In this document: positions 40,357 to 50,876 of the stretch, one piece after another
How positions within the stretch are numbered: the first letter of the stretch is position 1
How the letters are laid out: each line of letters opens with the position of its first letter
Assembly: GCA_001839685.1 (NCBI GenBank)
Contig: MLAK01000820.1
Location: forward strand, 2,953 to 58,348
DNA length: 55,396 nt
From: Tritrichomonas foetus
Taxonomy: Eukaryota; Parabasalia; Tritrichomonadida; Tritrichomonadidae
Direction: 5' to 3'
Notes under the pieces: model-generated
What the model was told of the DNA's origin: nothing
Seen by the model: only the letters and a program-made list of their open reading frames with translations
Databases searched by the model: none
Position numbers and translations under genes: made by a program

Positions 40357-43300
40357 TCAGTTTGATGATTCCGATGTATCAGGAGAAATATCAAATTGAT
40401 AAGAATTTTCTGATTGTGTCTCTTCATCAGTAAAATGTGATTTCCTTTTTCGAATTATTATAAAGCAAGCAATCATGGCAACTGTACATGAAGTATATAA
40501 TAAAACTACAACACTTATCCAAATGGTAGCATTTGGTTTCCCAAGTTGTGGTGTAGCTGATTCAGTTGGAAGGACCTTTTTATCAGAAACATTTTTCCAA
40601 ATGAAAAACATCAAATCTGAATATTTGATGTTATTTTTTTGGACTCTGCATTTTACTCTTAAACAAGAATCTTTTTGATCAAAGATAGGAATTGTGGATT
40701 TAAATCTGGTGTTTAGAACCCATGATTCACAATCTTCGCTTAAAATGCCAGTAACGATAGCAACATGTCTCAAATAGTAATTTTGAACGTATTCGTTAAT
40801 GTTTATGAATTTTTCATCTTGAATGTCCAAGGAGATGTAAAGTGTATGAGGAACAGCTTTCCTGTCTGAGTTTAATTCAAGAAGAGGAAGAGCACCATTT
40901 CTCCAATAAAGTGTGATGTTTATTCCATCTTGGATTCTGAGGTAATAATTTACACTGTTTGGGTTTTCTTGTTTCAAAATGCCAAATTCATCAATATTTT
41001 GTACTGAATTTATATTTTGAGGTAACTTTAAATTTTTATGATTTTGATTAATTAGTGGATTAATTTTAGAGAGAAGTTGATTGGATTGTTGGCTTGGGTA
41101 ATTTCTTATAATGGTACCTCTATTCATTATAAGTGTGGATTCAAATATTGTGCTTGAAAGTTGTAAAGTGACAGATTCAGAAATCATTATTGTATTGATT
41201 GTCATTGGAATATTTACTAAAACTGTGGAAGTGGAAATAACCATGGTTTTAGGAGTAAATACAGAAATATCTTTTGTAAGAATATTCGAGATAATGCTTT
41301 GATCTATTCTCGCCGGTAGTGTGTAATATGCAACTGCATCATATACCATAAAATTTGGAATATCAGAGTTTGACAAAATAATTCCAATATTTCCAGCATC
41401 AATTGAATATGACGTTTCATTTGGAATCGAAGTATCATAATCAACACCGATTTGTAATTTTCCATTGCCAGCAAAAGCCACTCCATAAATACTCACATAT
41501 TCATTTTTCATCATTTTTTTATTCCATGTCTTCATTCCATTTTTCTTCAATATATTATCGATTTGGTTATCTACTTGATTGTCTATTTTATTATCGATTT
41601 TATCATCTAATTTATTTATGTGTTTGTTGTTTATTTTGGCAAAATTCTTATTGTGCTTGAATAAAAAAGTAAAATTATGGTTTTCTAAGAAATTTAAAAC
41701 AAATTCATCAAATTCAATTTCATTATGATTTTTTGGTTGCTTTTTATGAATAATGAAGTTATCATTATTGCTGAGATTTATTTTTTGTGGTGTGTTTGGG
41801 TGTGATGTAGTTTTTAATTCAATTATTGCTGAATCAAGTATTTCTATATATAAATCAATTGCAGAAAAAGGAACAGCAAGATTGCTGACTGTATTTCCTG
41901 AATTAACAGTAAAAGATATGAAATCTTCTGTATAAGTAATACTTTGAAGATCTTGGTTACAATCAAACACATAGAGCTTTGTAATAGACTGTAAAGAATC
42001 CTCTGGTAATTTCTTGAAAAAATCAAAACTAGAAATAAAAGCATCATAAAATTTAATATTCGTTATTGAACTACTACTATATTTAAGTTCACATTCTGAT
42101 GCATAAAACGGTGAAGTAACCATGAATACACCATTCTTATCATCACATTTTAATTCAACAACAAGTTTCGAAAACAACAGATAAGAAAAGTGAGTTGATT
42201 GATTTGAGGATAGATAAATGGTTGGATGTTTATTTTTGTTCTTCCCGTAAAAATGAAGGTAAACACCAGGTGGAAATTCATGTAATGGTATATAATCTTG
42301 TGGTAAACTTGATAAAATAGTGAAATCTAAGATTTTTGTGTAACTTGGAACATAATTTTGAACAAAATTTTCCATTTTTGTATCGATTATTTCGGTGTAG
42401 CCTTCATCACACATATTTTGAGTCGAATAGCATACGAAATTCTCCTTATCTTTAACAAGATTTGTATCTAAGTACATTGAAAAAGTTTTATTATTTAATT
42501 TATAATCAAGAATACTGGCTCCTGTCCAAAAACCAAACAAACCTGGTTTTGTGGGCAAACTTAAAGAGATGTTTATTAAATCAACATTAGACTTTGAATC
42601 AGAAATTACCAAAAAAGGCATCTGTTTGACTTTGATTAAACGATCAGCAATTTTTGAATTCATTTGATAAGGAACAATGCTTACACTTATGTTGCCAGTA
42701 ATTGGCATTTCAGATTGAAAAATCTGGACTTGTGAAATTGTTGAATTTAATAAATAATATTCAAATGGGAAATCTTTAAAACTTGATTCAAATGATCCTA
42801 AATATCGAATTTTTAAGCGATAATACGCAGAAGTCAAAATGACTTTTGATCTAATATTTAAAGTTAATGTTGTCATTTCAAAATCAATTGGTGCACTTAA
42901 ATCATTATTATTACTAAATGTAATATTTTGATTAGAAATGATTGTAAAGCCACCATTGATAGAAACACTTGCTGATGCATAAATGATTGTATTTTTAGAA
43001 GAAATAAATTCAGCAGGAAGATTTGATATTGCTGATGGGAACCGAAAGGTGGCATCGCCGCTCGCCTGAAACTGTACAAGCTGATTTCCGGTTTTAGAGC
43101 TTTGCGTGATGACAATGCTGGCTTTATCAGTGAATAAATATATGAGTAATTGTTTCCCGTCTAGATTTTTTATTTCCCCGAGTGAATCTCTTGAAGAGAA
43201 TGAAACCTTTCCGTTTCCGAAGTCAATGTTCGAATTGTTGACAATTGCGATGCGATCAAATAGATTTAAATCGGTTTTCGCCAACTGACTGAAAGTAATG

Positions 43301-43401
43301 CAACCGCTTGTGCTGCATTTTAAGCATTGCGAATCTTTGGTTGATTCCCCTCCTGTTATACATAAGTCACGATACAACAGAAGGAAAATCAGTGAAAGCA
43401 T
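40357..43401 (-). CDS. Large type I surface protein of unknown family (1014 aa)
   Basis: I take the ATG at 43401, because the residues then read MLSLIFLLLYRDLCITGG, a good signal peptide; an upstream in-frame ATG would bury it. The long ectodomain is Asn/Ser/Thr/Ile-rich with a beta-strand-like pattern, many potential N-glycosylation sites, and a Cys cluster near the N-terminus (CLKCSTSGC). Near residues 575-620 lies a low-complexity Asn/Asp/Lys/Ile insert with repeated DN-x-I-DN units. One transmembrane helix (IWISVVVLLYTSCTVAMIAC), then basic RKRK and a 30-residue acidic Ser-rich tail. The topology is that of trichomonad adhesin or receptor-like proteins, but no leucine-rich repeats or known domain are seen, so the role is open. 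Confidence 0.85.
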   Translation of the reverse strand: MLSLIFLLLYRDLCITGGESTKDSQCLKCSTSGCITFSQLAKTDLNLFDRIAIVNNSNIDFGNGKVSFSSRDSLGEIKNLDGKQLLIYLFTDKASIVITQSSKTGNQLVQFQASGDATFRFPSAISNLPAEFISSKNTIIYASASVSINGGFTIISNQNITFSNNNDLSAPIDFEMTTLTLNIRSKVILTSAYYRLKIRYLGSFESSFKDFPFEYYLLNSTISQVQIFQSEMPITGNISVSIVPYQMNSKIADRLIKVKQMPFLVISDSKSNVDLINISLSLPTKPGLFGFWTGASILDYKLNNKTFSMYLDTNLVKDKENFVCYSTQNMCDEGYTEIIDTKMENFVQNYVPSYTKILDFTILSSLPQDYIPLHEFPPGVYLHFYGKNKNKHPTIYLSSNQSTHFSYLLFSKLVVELKCDDKNGVFMVTSPFYASECELKYSSSSITNIKFYDAFISSFDFFKKLPEDSLQSITKLYVFDCNQDLQSITYTEDFISFTVNSGNTVSNLAVPFSAIDLYIEILDSAIIELKTTSHPNTPQKINLSNNDNFIIHKKQPKNHNEIEFDEFVLNFLENHNFTFLFKHNKNFAKINNKHINKLDDKIDNKIDNQVDNQIDNILKKNGMKTWNKKMMKNEYVSIYGVAFAGNGKLQIGVDYDTSIPNETSYSIDAGNIGIILSNSDIPNFMVYDAVAYYTLPARIDQSIISNILTKDISVFTPKTMVISTSTVLVNIPMTINTIMISESVTLQLSSTIFESTLIMNRGTIIRNYPSQQSNQLLSKINPLINQNHKNLKLPQNINSVQNIDEFGILKQENPNSVNYYLRIQDGINITLYWRNGALPLLELNSDRKAVPHTLYISLDIQDEKFININEYVQNYYLRHVAIVTGILSEDCESWVLNTRFKSTIPIFDQKDSCLRVKCRVQKNNIKYSDLMFFIWKNVSDKKVLPTESATPQLGKPNATIWISVVVLLYTSCTVAMIACFIIIRKRKSHFTDEETQSENSYQFDISPDTSESSN

Positions 43402-44024
43402 TTTTGTGAAACTTTGAAAAAGTTTGAATAGAAATCTCTCAAAAACTCCATCTATTGAATTCATTCAAAATTGAATGGGCACCGTTTCGCACATATAAAT
43501 TTCGATATGTGAATATCTCAATCACATTTGTATTATGAATATTATTCCTCGTTAATAAAGCATTAAGGTCTTCCCAAGATTTCTCCAATCCCGATTGGAA
43601 ATCACTATTTGTGATCCAATACTATCGTGTATCACATTATCTTCTTGACTACTCTTTATATATGCATTTTTAGTAATATATCATATCTAATATCTGATTT
43701 AGGAATTAATGCACAATTTACAGAAAATTCATTTTTCAATGAAAAATTTTCTGGAATTATTAGGAAAAAGATTACTTCAATATGTTTATTGACTAACATA
43801 AAGCGAATTCACATGTGCCACGTTTCAACTTCTCCATTAATTTCGCCAAATGAAAATGCAGATTCGATCGGATTCGAGGAATTTAAAAAGTTCTTTACTC
43901 ACTGAAAATTCTGTCCCTAACAATATTTAGTAAAGCATTTAATATTGAATATAGACATATGTAAAGTATTTAATCATTGATATTGACAAGGTTTGCTTGA
44001 TTCTCTAATCATTTTTCATCAAGA
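43402..44024. other. Divergent intergenic region
   Basis: Between the surface-protein and ELP1 genes. TGAAAAAGTT lies at 43415-43424, 14 bases from the surface-protein ATG but in the opposite orientation. A 30-codon frame at 43813-43905 (MCHVSTSPLISPNENADSIG start) is less AT-rich than its surroundings and may be a relic. Confidence 0.4.
44009..44018 (+). promoter_or_regulatory. Initiator-like element before ELP1
   Basis: TCATTTTTCA ending 6 bases before the ATG at 44025, identical to the element at 5283. Confidence 0.45.
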
Positions 44025-47000
44025 ATGCAAAATCTTCATTTAATCAATACATCTTCTTATCCAATAAAAGATTTTATCCATCCATCACAAAATCTCCCGT
44101 TAATTACAGCACTCTACAACGAGCATATTAAACTATTATTCCCAGAATTAGGATCAGACCCGATTTCTGTCTGCTTTTCCGACTTCCTCAACCACTACGT
44201 TATTTTCATGGTAGATGAAGTTCTCATTGAAGGTGAGTCAGAGCCGTTTTTCACTCTACCTTTCCTTATTAATTATGCCACCTTATCAAAAAGTGGAGAT
44301 TTTGCAATCCTCGCTTCGAATTCAGACATTTACATCCTCGACATGGATTCAGACTCGACAAATCGTTTGAACAAAATCGTTGAAGATTTTGATCAAAAAA
44401 TATTGTTTGCCGCTTTCAGAAATGATAACAAATTCTGCGCTATTTGTACAGAAACAATGGTTCGAACCATTTCTCATGAAATTCCAGAGCAACAAGGCCA
44501 ATATGAAGTATCGAATCCATCTGGCGTAGCCTGGAATCCCCTTGGATCTTGGCTTGCTGTTTCTTCAGGAAAGAAAGTCATCTTCCTCGAGAAAAACTGC
44601 TGCTTGAGACAAGTTGTTGAAGTCGATGATGAAATCATAAGCATATCTTGGTCATCGCATCGCGACATTATTTCAGTTATGGATAAAAACTATAAAATTA
44701 CCATTTTGTCCATGAAAAACCGCGTTTTCTTCTCCAAATATGTAATTCAATCTTCTTGCGAATTACATCCAGCGTTTTTCTGGTCAAAAATTGACCTTTC
44801 ATTTGCGGTTATCAACCCATCAAATCAAACGGTTTTAGTTTATGATTTCAATCATTCTGTCGATAAAGATGAAAAATCTATCTATGTGTTTAATGGAAAC
44901 ATCTTAAATGTTTCTGATTGGAGCCGCTCTTTAATTCCACCGCCACTTGCTCATCGAAAGATTACGTTTGATTCCCAAATTACAGCATTTGCTTCAAATA
45001 TACCAAATAGTGAGGAAATTGCCGTTTTCACACTTACTTCGTTGAATTTCCCACATAATGGAGCACAATTCCCACTTGACGCACCGGTCCAATGTGCCAC
45101 GTATATTGCCAATAAGCTTTTCTTTGCATCATCCAATAAAATTTTCACCTTTTCTGATGGAAGTATTCAATTAGTGAATGAATTAAATGCATTCTGCTCA
45201 TTTATAACCCCTTCTTACACAGTTACATCAATGTCCACCATTATTTCATCAAACTTAGCCAATCTTGAATCAATTACTGAAGTTGGTCAATCTAAAACAA
45301 TTGAACCAATAAGTGAGTTCATTCAAAATGAAGGAGAAACCGTTGCTTTCTGTAGAAATGGAAAACTGTTAAAGAATGAATCTTTAGTTGCCGAAAATGT
45401 TATTTCTGTCCTTTTTGAAGAGAAACTTTTCGCTTATATTTATCTTGGTGCCGAAGGTACGACTTGTCATATTCAATATGGCCTTGAACAAGCTAAAGAT
45501 CGTCAAATTGAACCTCTTGCACAGTTATTATACTTCTCACGTCCAATTTACTCCTTAATCACTTTAATGAACCGTGGAAATATTGAAACAAACACACCTC
45601 ATGTAATTGTAGAAGCTGCTTTAAGATCTTTAATTGCAGATGATCAATATGAAGAAGCACACAGATTATCAAAGAAGTATCAAATTCCATTTTCAAGATT
45701 CATCCAATTAGGTGACATTGATTTAGGTATTCTTTGTCAACAAATTCCAGATACTCAACTTCGTTCTTGCCTTTCTGTTTTAACTCCATTGAAAACAGAA
45801 AAAGATATGTCCTTCGTTCTTGCTTTCCTTTCCCACATTCTTGGTGCTCCAGTAACTTATGATAAATCCAAGAAACAAGTAATTGTTCCACAATATGATG
45901 TAAATAGAGAAAAAGTTTCATCATTTGCTACATCATGTTGTATTTGTTTTGTTTTACTTGATTCGCCAGTTTCCGCTGTTTCATTCTCTTGCGCATTTCC
46001 AGAAAGCGACAATGTTAAGAATTCGATTACATTCTTATTAACATTATATGATAATAACCAGCTTTATGATATTTCATTAAAGACTTACAATACAAATTGT
46101 ATTGCATCAGTTGCACTTATTACTATGAAAGAACCATCATCTTATGTTCCATTCATTGAAGAACTTGATAATTGCACAAATAATTTCTTGAAAATGGCTA
46201 AAATTGATGAAGCTGCATCTGATCAAGAAAGTGCAATTCGTCATTATGCTCAAGCTGGAGAAGAATATGAAGAAAAGGTTATTTACATCATTGGTAATGA
46301 ATCAAGATTAAAGAATATGGATAAAGATGAAGACAAATATAAACTTTATGATGTTGGACTTGAATCTTATCCAAAAGGTACACCAGTCTGGTTAAAGATT
46401 ATCCGAATGAAAATCGAAGCATTAACTAGTGTTGCTAAAAGAGATAGAGATAATGATGCCATTGCCAAAACCGTCATTCGCTCAGAAAATTCAGAACTCA
46501 TTGTTGAATTCATTAAAGAAATTGTTAAAAGCAAATGTTGGTTCTTGTCTGTGCCATTCCTTTCTGTAAATGAATATCCTATTCTTAAGAAAGCGCTTGA
46601 AGATGATCGCCAATTCATTGAGGCTGCAAACTTTACTGCTCAGTATCTTCCAAATGAAAAAGAAGAAATTACTCGTCTTTTCTTATTATGCCATGAATGG
46701 TATCGTGCAGTTCAAAATGGTGCACCACTTGAATCAACTGCAATAACTGCTTACGAAACACTTATGAAAGAAACACATCGTAAAAGAGATAACGCCAGAA
46801 TGCTTAAACATAAATTTGATGAAGTTGCTGAAAAACAAAAGATTCATCCCGATTCCTCAATTCGTCATGGAAAGAATAAAGATAAACGTGGTCTTCCAGC
46901 AATCGTTTCGCAACTCACTTCTCTCCTTCCAGATGATAAAAAAGATACTGAATATCGACAAGTTGCAGATCTCTTGAAGTTTATTGGTGAACTCGATAAA

Positions 47001-47114
47001 TGCGAAGAACTCAGAGTCGCTTATCGTGAAATGGCAAGAAGTATTTGGCCAATTCCAAAACTTCCAGAAAATGAAGAAATGCCAATTCCAATTTACTTGC
47101 GTGGTATCGTATAA
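44025..47114 (+). CDS. ELP1: Elongator complex subunit 1 (ELP1/IKI3)
   Basis: Scaffold subunit of Elongator, which modifies wobble uridines of tRNAs (cm5U series) in the cytoplasm. Residues 1 to about 520 have WD-like beta-propeller character (LSKSGDFAILASNSDIYILD, SGVAWNPLGSWLAVSSG, ISISWSSHRDIISVMD). Residues about 525-1029 are an alpha-solenoid with IKI3 signatures: LIADDQYEEAHRLSKKY, then KEPSSYVPFIEELDN with the following KMAKIDEAASDQESAIRHYA, and IEAANFTAQYL. The C-terminal part has the basic RHGKNKDKRGL segment expected near the tRNA-binding region. It is 1029 residues, short of the roughly 1330 of yeast and human. Stop is TAAA. LTN1 follows in the same direction 441 bases on. Confidence 0.8.
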   Translation: MQNLHLINTSSYPIKDFIHPSQNLPLITALYNEHIKLLFPELGSDPISVCFSDFLNHYVIFMVDEVLIEGESEPFFTLPFLINYATLSKSGDFAILASNSDIYILDMDSDSTNRLNKIVEDFDQKILFAAFRNDNKFCAICTETMVRTISHEIPEQQGQYEVSNPSGVAWNPLGSWLAVSSGKKVIFLEKNCCLRQVVEVDDEIISISWSSHRDIISVMDKNYKITILSMKNRVFFSKYVIQSSCELHPAFFWSKIDLSFAVINPSNQTVLVYDFNHSVDKDEKSIYVFNGNILNVSDWSRSLIPPPLAHRKITFDSQITAFASNIPNSEEIAVFTLTSLNFPHNGAQFPLDAPVQCATYIANKLFFASSNKIFTFSDGSIQLVNELNAFCSFITPSYTVTSMSTIISSNLANLESITEVGQSKTIEPISEFIQNEGETVAFCRNGKLLKNESLVAENVISVLFEEKLFAYIYLGAEGTTCHIQYGLEQAKDRQIEPLAQLLYFSRPIYSLITLMNRGNIETNTPHVIVEAALRSLIADDQYEEAHRLSKKYQIPFSRFIQLGDIDLGILCQQIPDTQLRSCLSVLTPLKTEKDMSFVLAFLSHILGAPVTYDKSKKQVIVPQYDVNREKVSSFATSCCICFVLLDSPVSAVSFSCAFPESDNVKNSITFLLTLYDNNQLYDISLKTYNTNCIASVALITMKEPSSYVPFIEELDNCTNNFLKMAKIDEAASDQESAIRHYAQAGEEYEEKVIYIIGNESRLKNMDKDEDKYKLYDVGLESYPKGTPVWLKIIRMKIEALTSVAKRDRDNDAIAKTVIRSENSELIVEFIKEIVKSKCWFLSVPFLSVNEYPILKKALEDDRQFIEAANFTAQYLPNEKEEITRLFLLCHEWYRAVQNGAPLESTAITAYETLMKETHRKRDNARMLKHKFDEVAEKQKIHPDSSIRHGKNKDKRGLPAIVSQLTSLLPDDKKDTEYRQVADLLKFIGELDKCEELRVAYREMARSIWPIPKLPENEEMPIPIYLRGIV

Positions 47115-47555
47115 ATTTTTTAATATAAATATATATAATATATAATAAATTTCTCAATATTCACTGATTTTTTCATATATTTTTTTTTCAAAATAATAGC
47201 ACATTATCGTAAAAGCATTAGTGTTCCTGAATAAAATTATACTGGTTTCTTTTTCGGAGAATAATCGATTCTTATTTCTGGTTTTAAAAAAACCACAAAT
47301 TCAAGAACAACATGAAAATGGGGAAAAAAACGAAAAAGGTGACCAAAATGAACAAATGAGAAAATATTACGTAAAATTTATCAATATAGACAGAGGTCTA
47401 AGGAATAGATGTTTAATCAATCTAAGAAAAAAGTATACTCAGATTCGCTAATGTGATATGAAGTCCGATAAATTGGGCAAAATTCTGAATTAGTGGATTT
47501 TGGAGAACGTTTAAAAATCATAGACCACTTTTGAATTAAAAAGATCCATTCATCA
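47115..47555. other. Intergenic between ELP1 and LTN1
   Basis: AT-rich. An open frame at 47221-47451 has no ATG at its start and a Gln/Glu/Asn-rich middle; I do not support it as a gene. Confidence 0.5.
47545..47555 (+). promoter_or_regulatory. Initiator-like element before LTN1
   Basis: TCCATTCATCA abuts the ATG at 47556. If transcription starts here the 5' UTR is only a few bases, as is usual for trichomonads. Confidence 0.35.
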
Positions 47556-50500
47556 ATGGATTTAACACATAAAGCGCCATTCCCTGATTTCGATTCACTT
47601 CACAGCTTGTTTTTAAGTCCACAAGTCAATTCTTTATTAAACGATTGTCGAATTAAAAATGTTAATCGCATTTCTACAGCACTAAACAAACTCTCATCGC
47701 TTGTTCCCAAATTCAGCGAAACAGAAAATTATGCTGCGTTTATTGCTGCCCGGAATACCATGCAAAATTCTTCACAAAAAGTTCGATTCGAATCTATGCA
47801 TCTTTTTGTCGCTCTTTCCAAAACTTCGCTATGTATTCATACTGTTCCATATTTGCTTCTTCTCACGCACGACGATTATCCGCAACTGAAAACAGAGGCC
47901 GCACAAAATTTCACCAAATTATTGAAAGAGATTGGCGGTTTGAGGCAATGCTTGCGGCAGTTGATTCCAGCAATTGGTTCTATGGGTGCTATTGCTTTTT
48001 CTTATGTGAATTCATCAAATGCTGATGAATTGATGTCAAACTCAAGATTGGCATCCTGCGTTGTTCTGGCAGCTACTCAGTTGTTATCTTTACTGTTTAA
48101 AGACATCAGCAGAGGAAGTTGTGCAGAATTAATCCAATATATCAAAATTGCTATTGAAGGTGTCAGAAGCACCCTTGCTTTGAAACAGGACTCACTTAAA
48201 ACATTATTCTTCAATCAGAGATTAAGATGCTGTCTCTATCGGCTCCAACAGGAAACTGAAAAAATTCAAGGTTGCCCAAAATTTGTATTTTCTGACTTTT
48301 TGAATGAAAAAGATCCACAATGTATAAAATATGTTTCTGTATTAATGAAAACTGCGGAAATCGAATGGCCCGATCTTGTCAAAAATCCACTTCTCTTGAA
48401 TGAGTTCATTGATGGCTTTTTAAGTAATTGTGAAATGAAAAAATTGTCAGAAGCTTTTCAATTTTTAAATGAAGAGAATAAATTGAAAGCTATTTCTTTG
48501 CTGATTGAAAAAGATGCATTCAAGTTGATTGATTTTACAGATCTATCAAAAATTCCCCATATTTGGGAAAAATTACCTGAAAATGTGTTGAAAGAAACAA
48601 TACTGGCATGTAACATGGTAGATGCAAAATTCGTCATTCAATTTTCGAAGTATTTTGAAACAATACCAAATAAATTTAAGTTAGTTTCTGAATCAAGTGA
48701 TCCTGAAGAAGTTTCTGAAGCATTCAATTTAATTGGTACTCCTGATGAAATTCCAGATTTTCTACAAAAATTTCCAAAATCAATTTTATCGACTATCAGA
48801 AAATGGGAAAAATCACCAAAAACTGATTTTTATATTCCTTATTTTGATTTTGATTATTACATATTTTCGGAAGCTAACACAATTTTCAAAATCATTCCAA
48901 ATGATAAAATAGACGAATTCACTGAAAAAGTTGACAATTTAATAAAAGATTTAATTTTGAGTGACGATTCGATTCCTTCATCTTTGTGGAATTTCACAAG
49001 TCTACCTGATGAATTGTGTAGATTAATTATTGAAAAACATGTCGAAATTGAAACTGATAAAGAAACCAAAGAAAAACTTTATGAAAAAGTTTTCAAAATC
49101 ATCGAAGAAACCCAAAATGAAGCAAATGCAGGTGCAATGATTGGAAAAATTGCTTCATCAGCCAAAGTTAGAACATTAAAATCAACACATTCTTACGATT
49201 TCATGCAAAATTATTTTAATGAAGTTGAAATTGACGAAGCACCAATAGAAATGGAAATAGAATTTCTCGAGGGTTATATTTTCAAAGAACTCCCTAACTT
49301 TGAAGTCGTCATTTTGAATAGCACATCTTCCAATAATACATCTTCCAACAGTAGCTCTGTTTTTGAATTTGAAAAAATGTTGAATTCTGTGTCAAGGTTT
49401 TTGGAAAAATTGACTCCAGAAAGAAGAGAAGAGATTGTTAAAGAAGCCGCAAAAATGAAGATATATTCAGTTGCACTTTTCTTAATTTCTACGACTAAAA
49501 GTATACTTGATGTTCCGCCAATTGAATACTTCATTCCATTTCTTGCCAAAAATTCCATCTATTCAACATATTTTCATGATTGGTTGAATAAATTTGATCA
49601 AGATAGTATATTTGTCAAATTTATTCAAGATCCAGAGAATTCTGAAGTTTGTCAAACTCTGCAGAAAGACCATCCACTTTTCTTATTTGCTACTTCTGAA
49701 TCACACCAATTTCCAGCTTCCTTAATTTATGAAGTTTCTTCAGAAGTTATTGAAAATGTTAATACTCTTCAGTTTTATTTAATTTTGAAATCACTTTTAA
49801 ATGTTTCATTTCTTGAAGAAAAATTCACTGATATGCTATTTAATTTACTTTCAGTGATTCCTTCATTGCCACCTTTGAATTCACAGGTTCATTCTTTGCT
49901 TGAAGATTTCTTTAGCTTTTCTTTGAAAATAGATGATAAACAAAAATTGTTTGATTTATTGTCAAATATATCCATTTTGTTGAGTGTTGATGTTTTGGGT
50001 TGTCTTAAAAAGACAATACTTGTATATTTAAATAAAATTAATATTTGTGAATGGCCACAACTACGAAAATGCTTCGATCGTGGCCCTGCTTCATCACTCT
50101 CTTGCTTGGATGATTTCGTTGCACAAAAATTCAATGATTATATTATTTTGGACAAAACTATTCAGAATTTCAATGATATGAATGAGTTAAAAGAGCTGTT
50201 TAATTCATCGTTGAATGAAAAATTCTTATTTTTACTTGAAAACTTTCCTAATGCTGCATCCAAATGGTTTGCAACGAAAGTTTTCCAGAAAAATTCGGAA
50301 AAAATAATTAAAGAAAAAGTAATTAAAGACTTCTCCTACAATTTCATTCCAAAACTAATTGAAAAGACTGTGAACGAAGTAAAATCATCTGAAATGGAAA
50401 TAAATTTAGGCCAATTAGAAAAATCAAACACTCGAACAATAAACTGTTCGATTAATCGTGATGATGATACTTTTCGCCTTACTGTGAAAATTCCTGAAAC

Positions 50501-50876
50501 TTTTCCAATTGAGCCATATGTTATTGAAATTAAATCAATTGGGAAGGATAGTGTTACACGTGACACTCGTGATGAAGTAATTAGGGAAGCTTTAAGACCA
50601 GGTGGTCTGACATGTGCGATTTTGGCATGGAGAGCAAAGATTTTGTCTATTGTAAATAATGAAAATCCTTGTCCAATTTGTCTTTCGTTGCTAGATGAAA
50701 GAGGTGATATGCCAAAAGCAAGATGTCCAACATGCCATCAATCTTGTCACGCATCATGCATGAAGCAATGGATGTCAAACTCAATCAAGAAGATTTGTCC
50801 ATGGTGCCGGGCCTTATGGAAACAGCCAAGGCACAGACCAAAGAAAGCTGCAGCGACACATTCTTCACCCATTTGA
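47556..50876 (+). CDS. LTN1: E3 ubiquitin ligase Listerin (LTN1)
   Basis: Ligase of ribosome-associated quality control that ubiquitinates nascent chains stalled on 60S subunits. Residues 1 to about 200 form the conserved N-terminal HEAT region (PFPDFDSLHSLF start, VRFESMHLFVALSK). A long alpha-solenoid follows. Residues about 960-1035 are the RWD-like domain (FRLTVKIPETFPIEPYVIEI, LAWRAKIL), then the C-terminal RING: C1039-PIC1042, then CPTCHQSCHASC (C-x2-C-x4-H-x2-C) and CPWC, the same arrangement as human Listerin. The length, 1106 aa, is much shorter than yeast (about 1560) and human (about 1770), with the solenoid reduced. Confident from the RWD-RING end plus N-terminal pattern. Confidence 0.88.
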   Translation: MDLTHKAPFPDFDSLHSLFLSPQVNSLLNDCRIKNVNRISTALNKLSSLVPKFSETENYAAFIAARNTMQNSSQKVRFESMHLFVALSKTSLCIHTVPYLLLLTHDDYPQLKTEAAQNFTKLLKEIGGLRQCLRQLIPAIGSMGAIAFSYVNSSNADELMSNSRLASCVVLAATQLLSLLFKDISRGSCAELIQYIKIAIEGVRSTLALKQDSLKTLFFNQRLRCCLYRLQQETEKIQGCPKFVFSDFLNEKDPQCIKYVSVLMKTAEIEWPDLVKNPLLLNEFIDGFLSNCEMKKLSEAFQFLNEENKLKAISLLIEKDAFKLIDFTDLSKIPHIWEKLPENVLKETILACNMVDAKFVIQFSKYFETIPNKFKLVSESSDPEEVSEAFNLIGTPDEIPDFLQKFPKSILSTIRKWEKSPKTDFYIPYFDFDYYIFSEANTIFKIIPNDKIDEFTEKVDNLIKDLILSDDSIPSSLWNFTSLPDELCRLIIEKHVEIETDKETKEKLYEKVFKIIEETQNEANAGAMIGKIASSAKVRTLKSTHSYDFMQNYFNEVEIDEAPIEMEIEFLEGYIFKELPNFEVVILNSTSSNNTSSNSSSVFEFEKMLNSVSRFLEKLTPERREEIVKEAAKMKIYSVALFLISTTKSILDVPPIEYFIPFLAKNSIYSTYFHDWLNKFDQDSIFVKFIQDPENSEVCQTLQKDHPLFLFATSESHQFPASLIYEVSSEVIENVNTLQFYLILKSLLNVSFLEEKFTDMLFNLLSVIPSLPPLNSQVHSLLEDFFSFSLKIDDKQKLFDLLSNISILLSVDVLGCLKKTILVYLNKINICEWPQLRKCFDRGPASSLSCLDDFVAQKFNDYIILDKTIQNFNDMNELKELFNSSLNEKFLFLLENFPNAASKWFATKVFQKNSEKIIKEKVIKDFSYNFIPKLIEKTVNEVKSSEMEINLGQLEKSNTRTINCSINRDDDTFRLTVKIPETFPIEPYVIEIKSIGKDSVTRDTRDEVIREALRPGGLTCAILAWRAKILSIVNNENPCPICLSLLDERGDMPKARCPTCHQSCHASCMKQWMSNSIKKICPWCRALWKQPRHRPKKAAATHSSPI

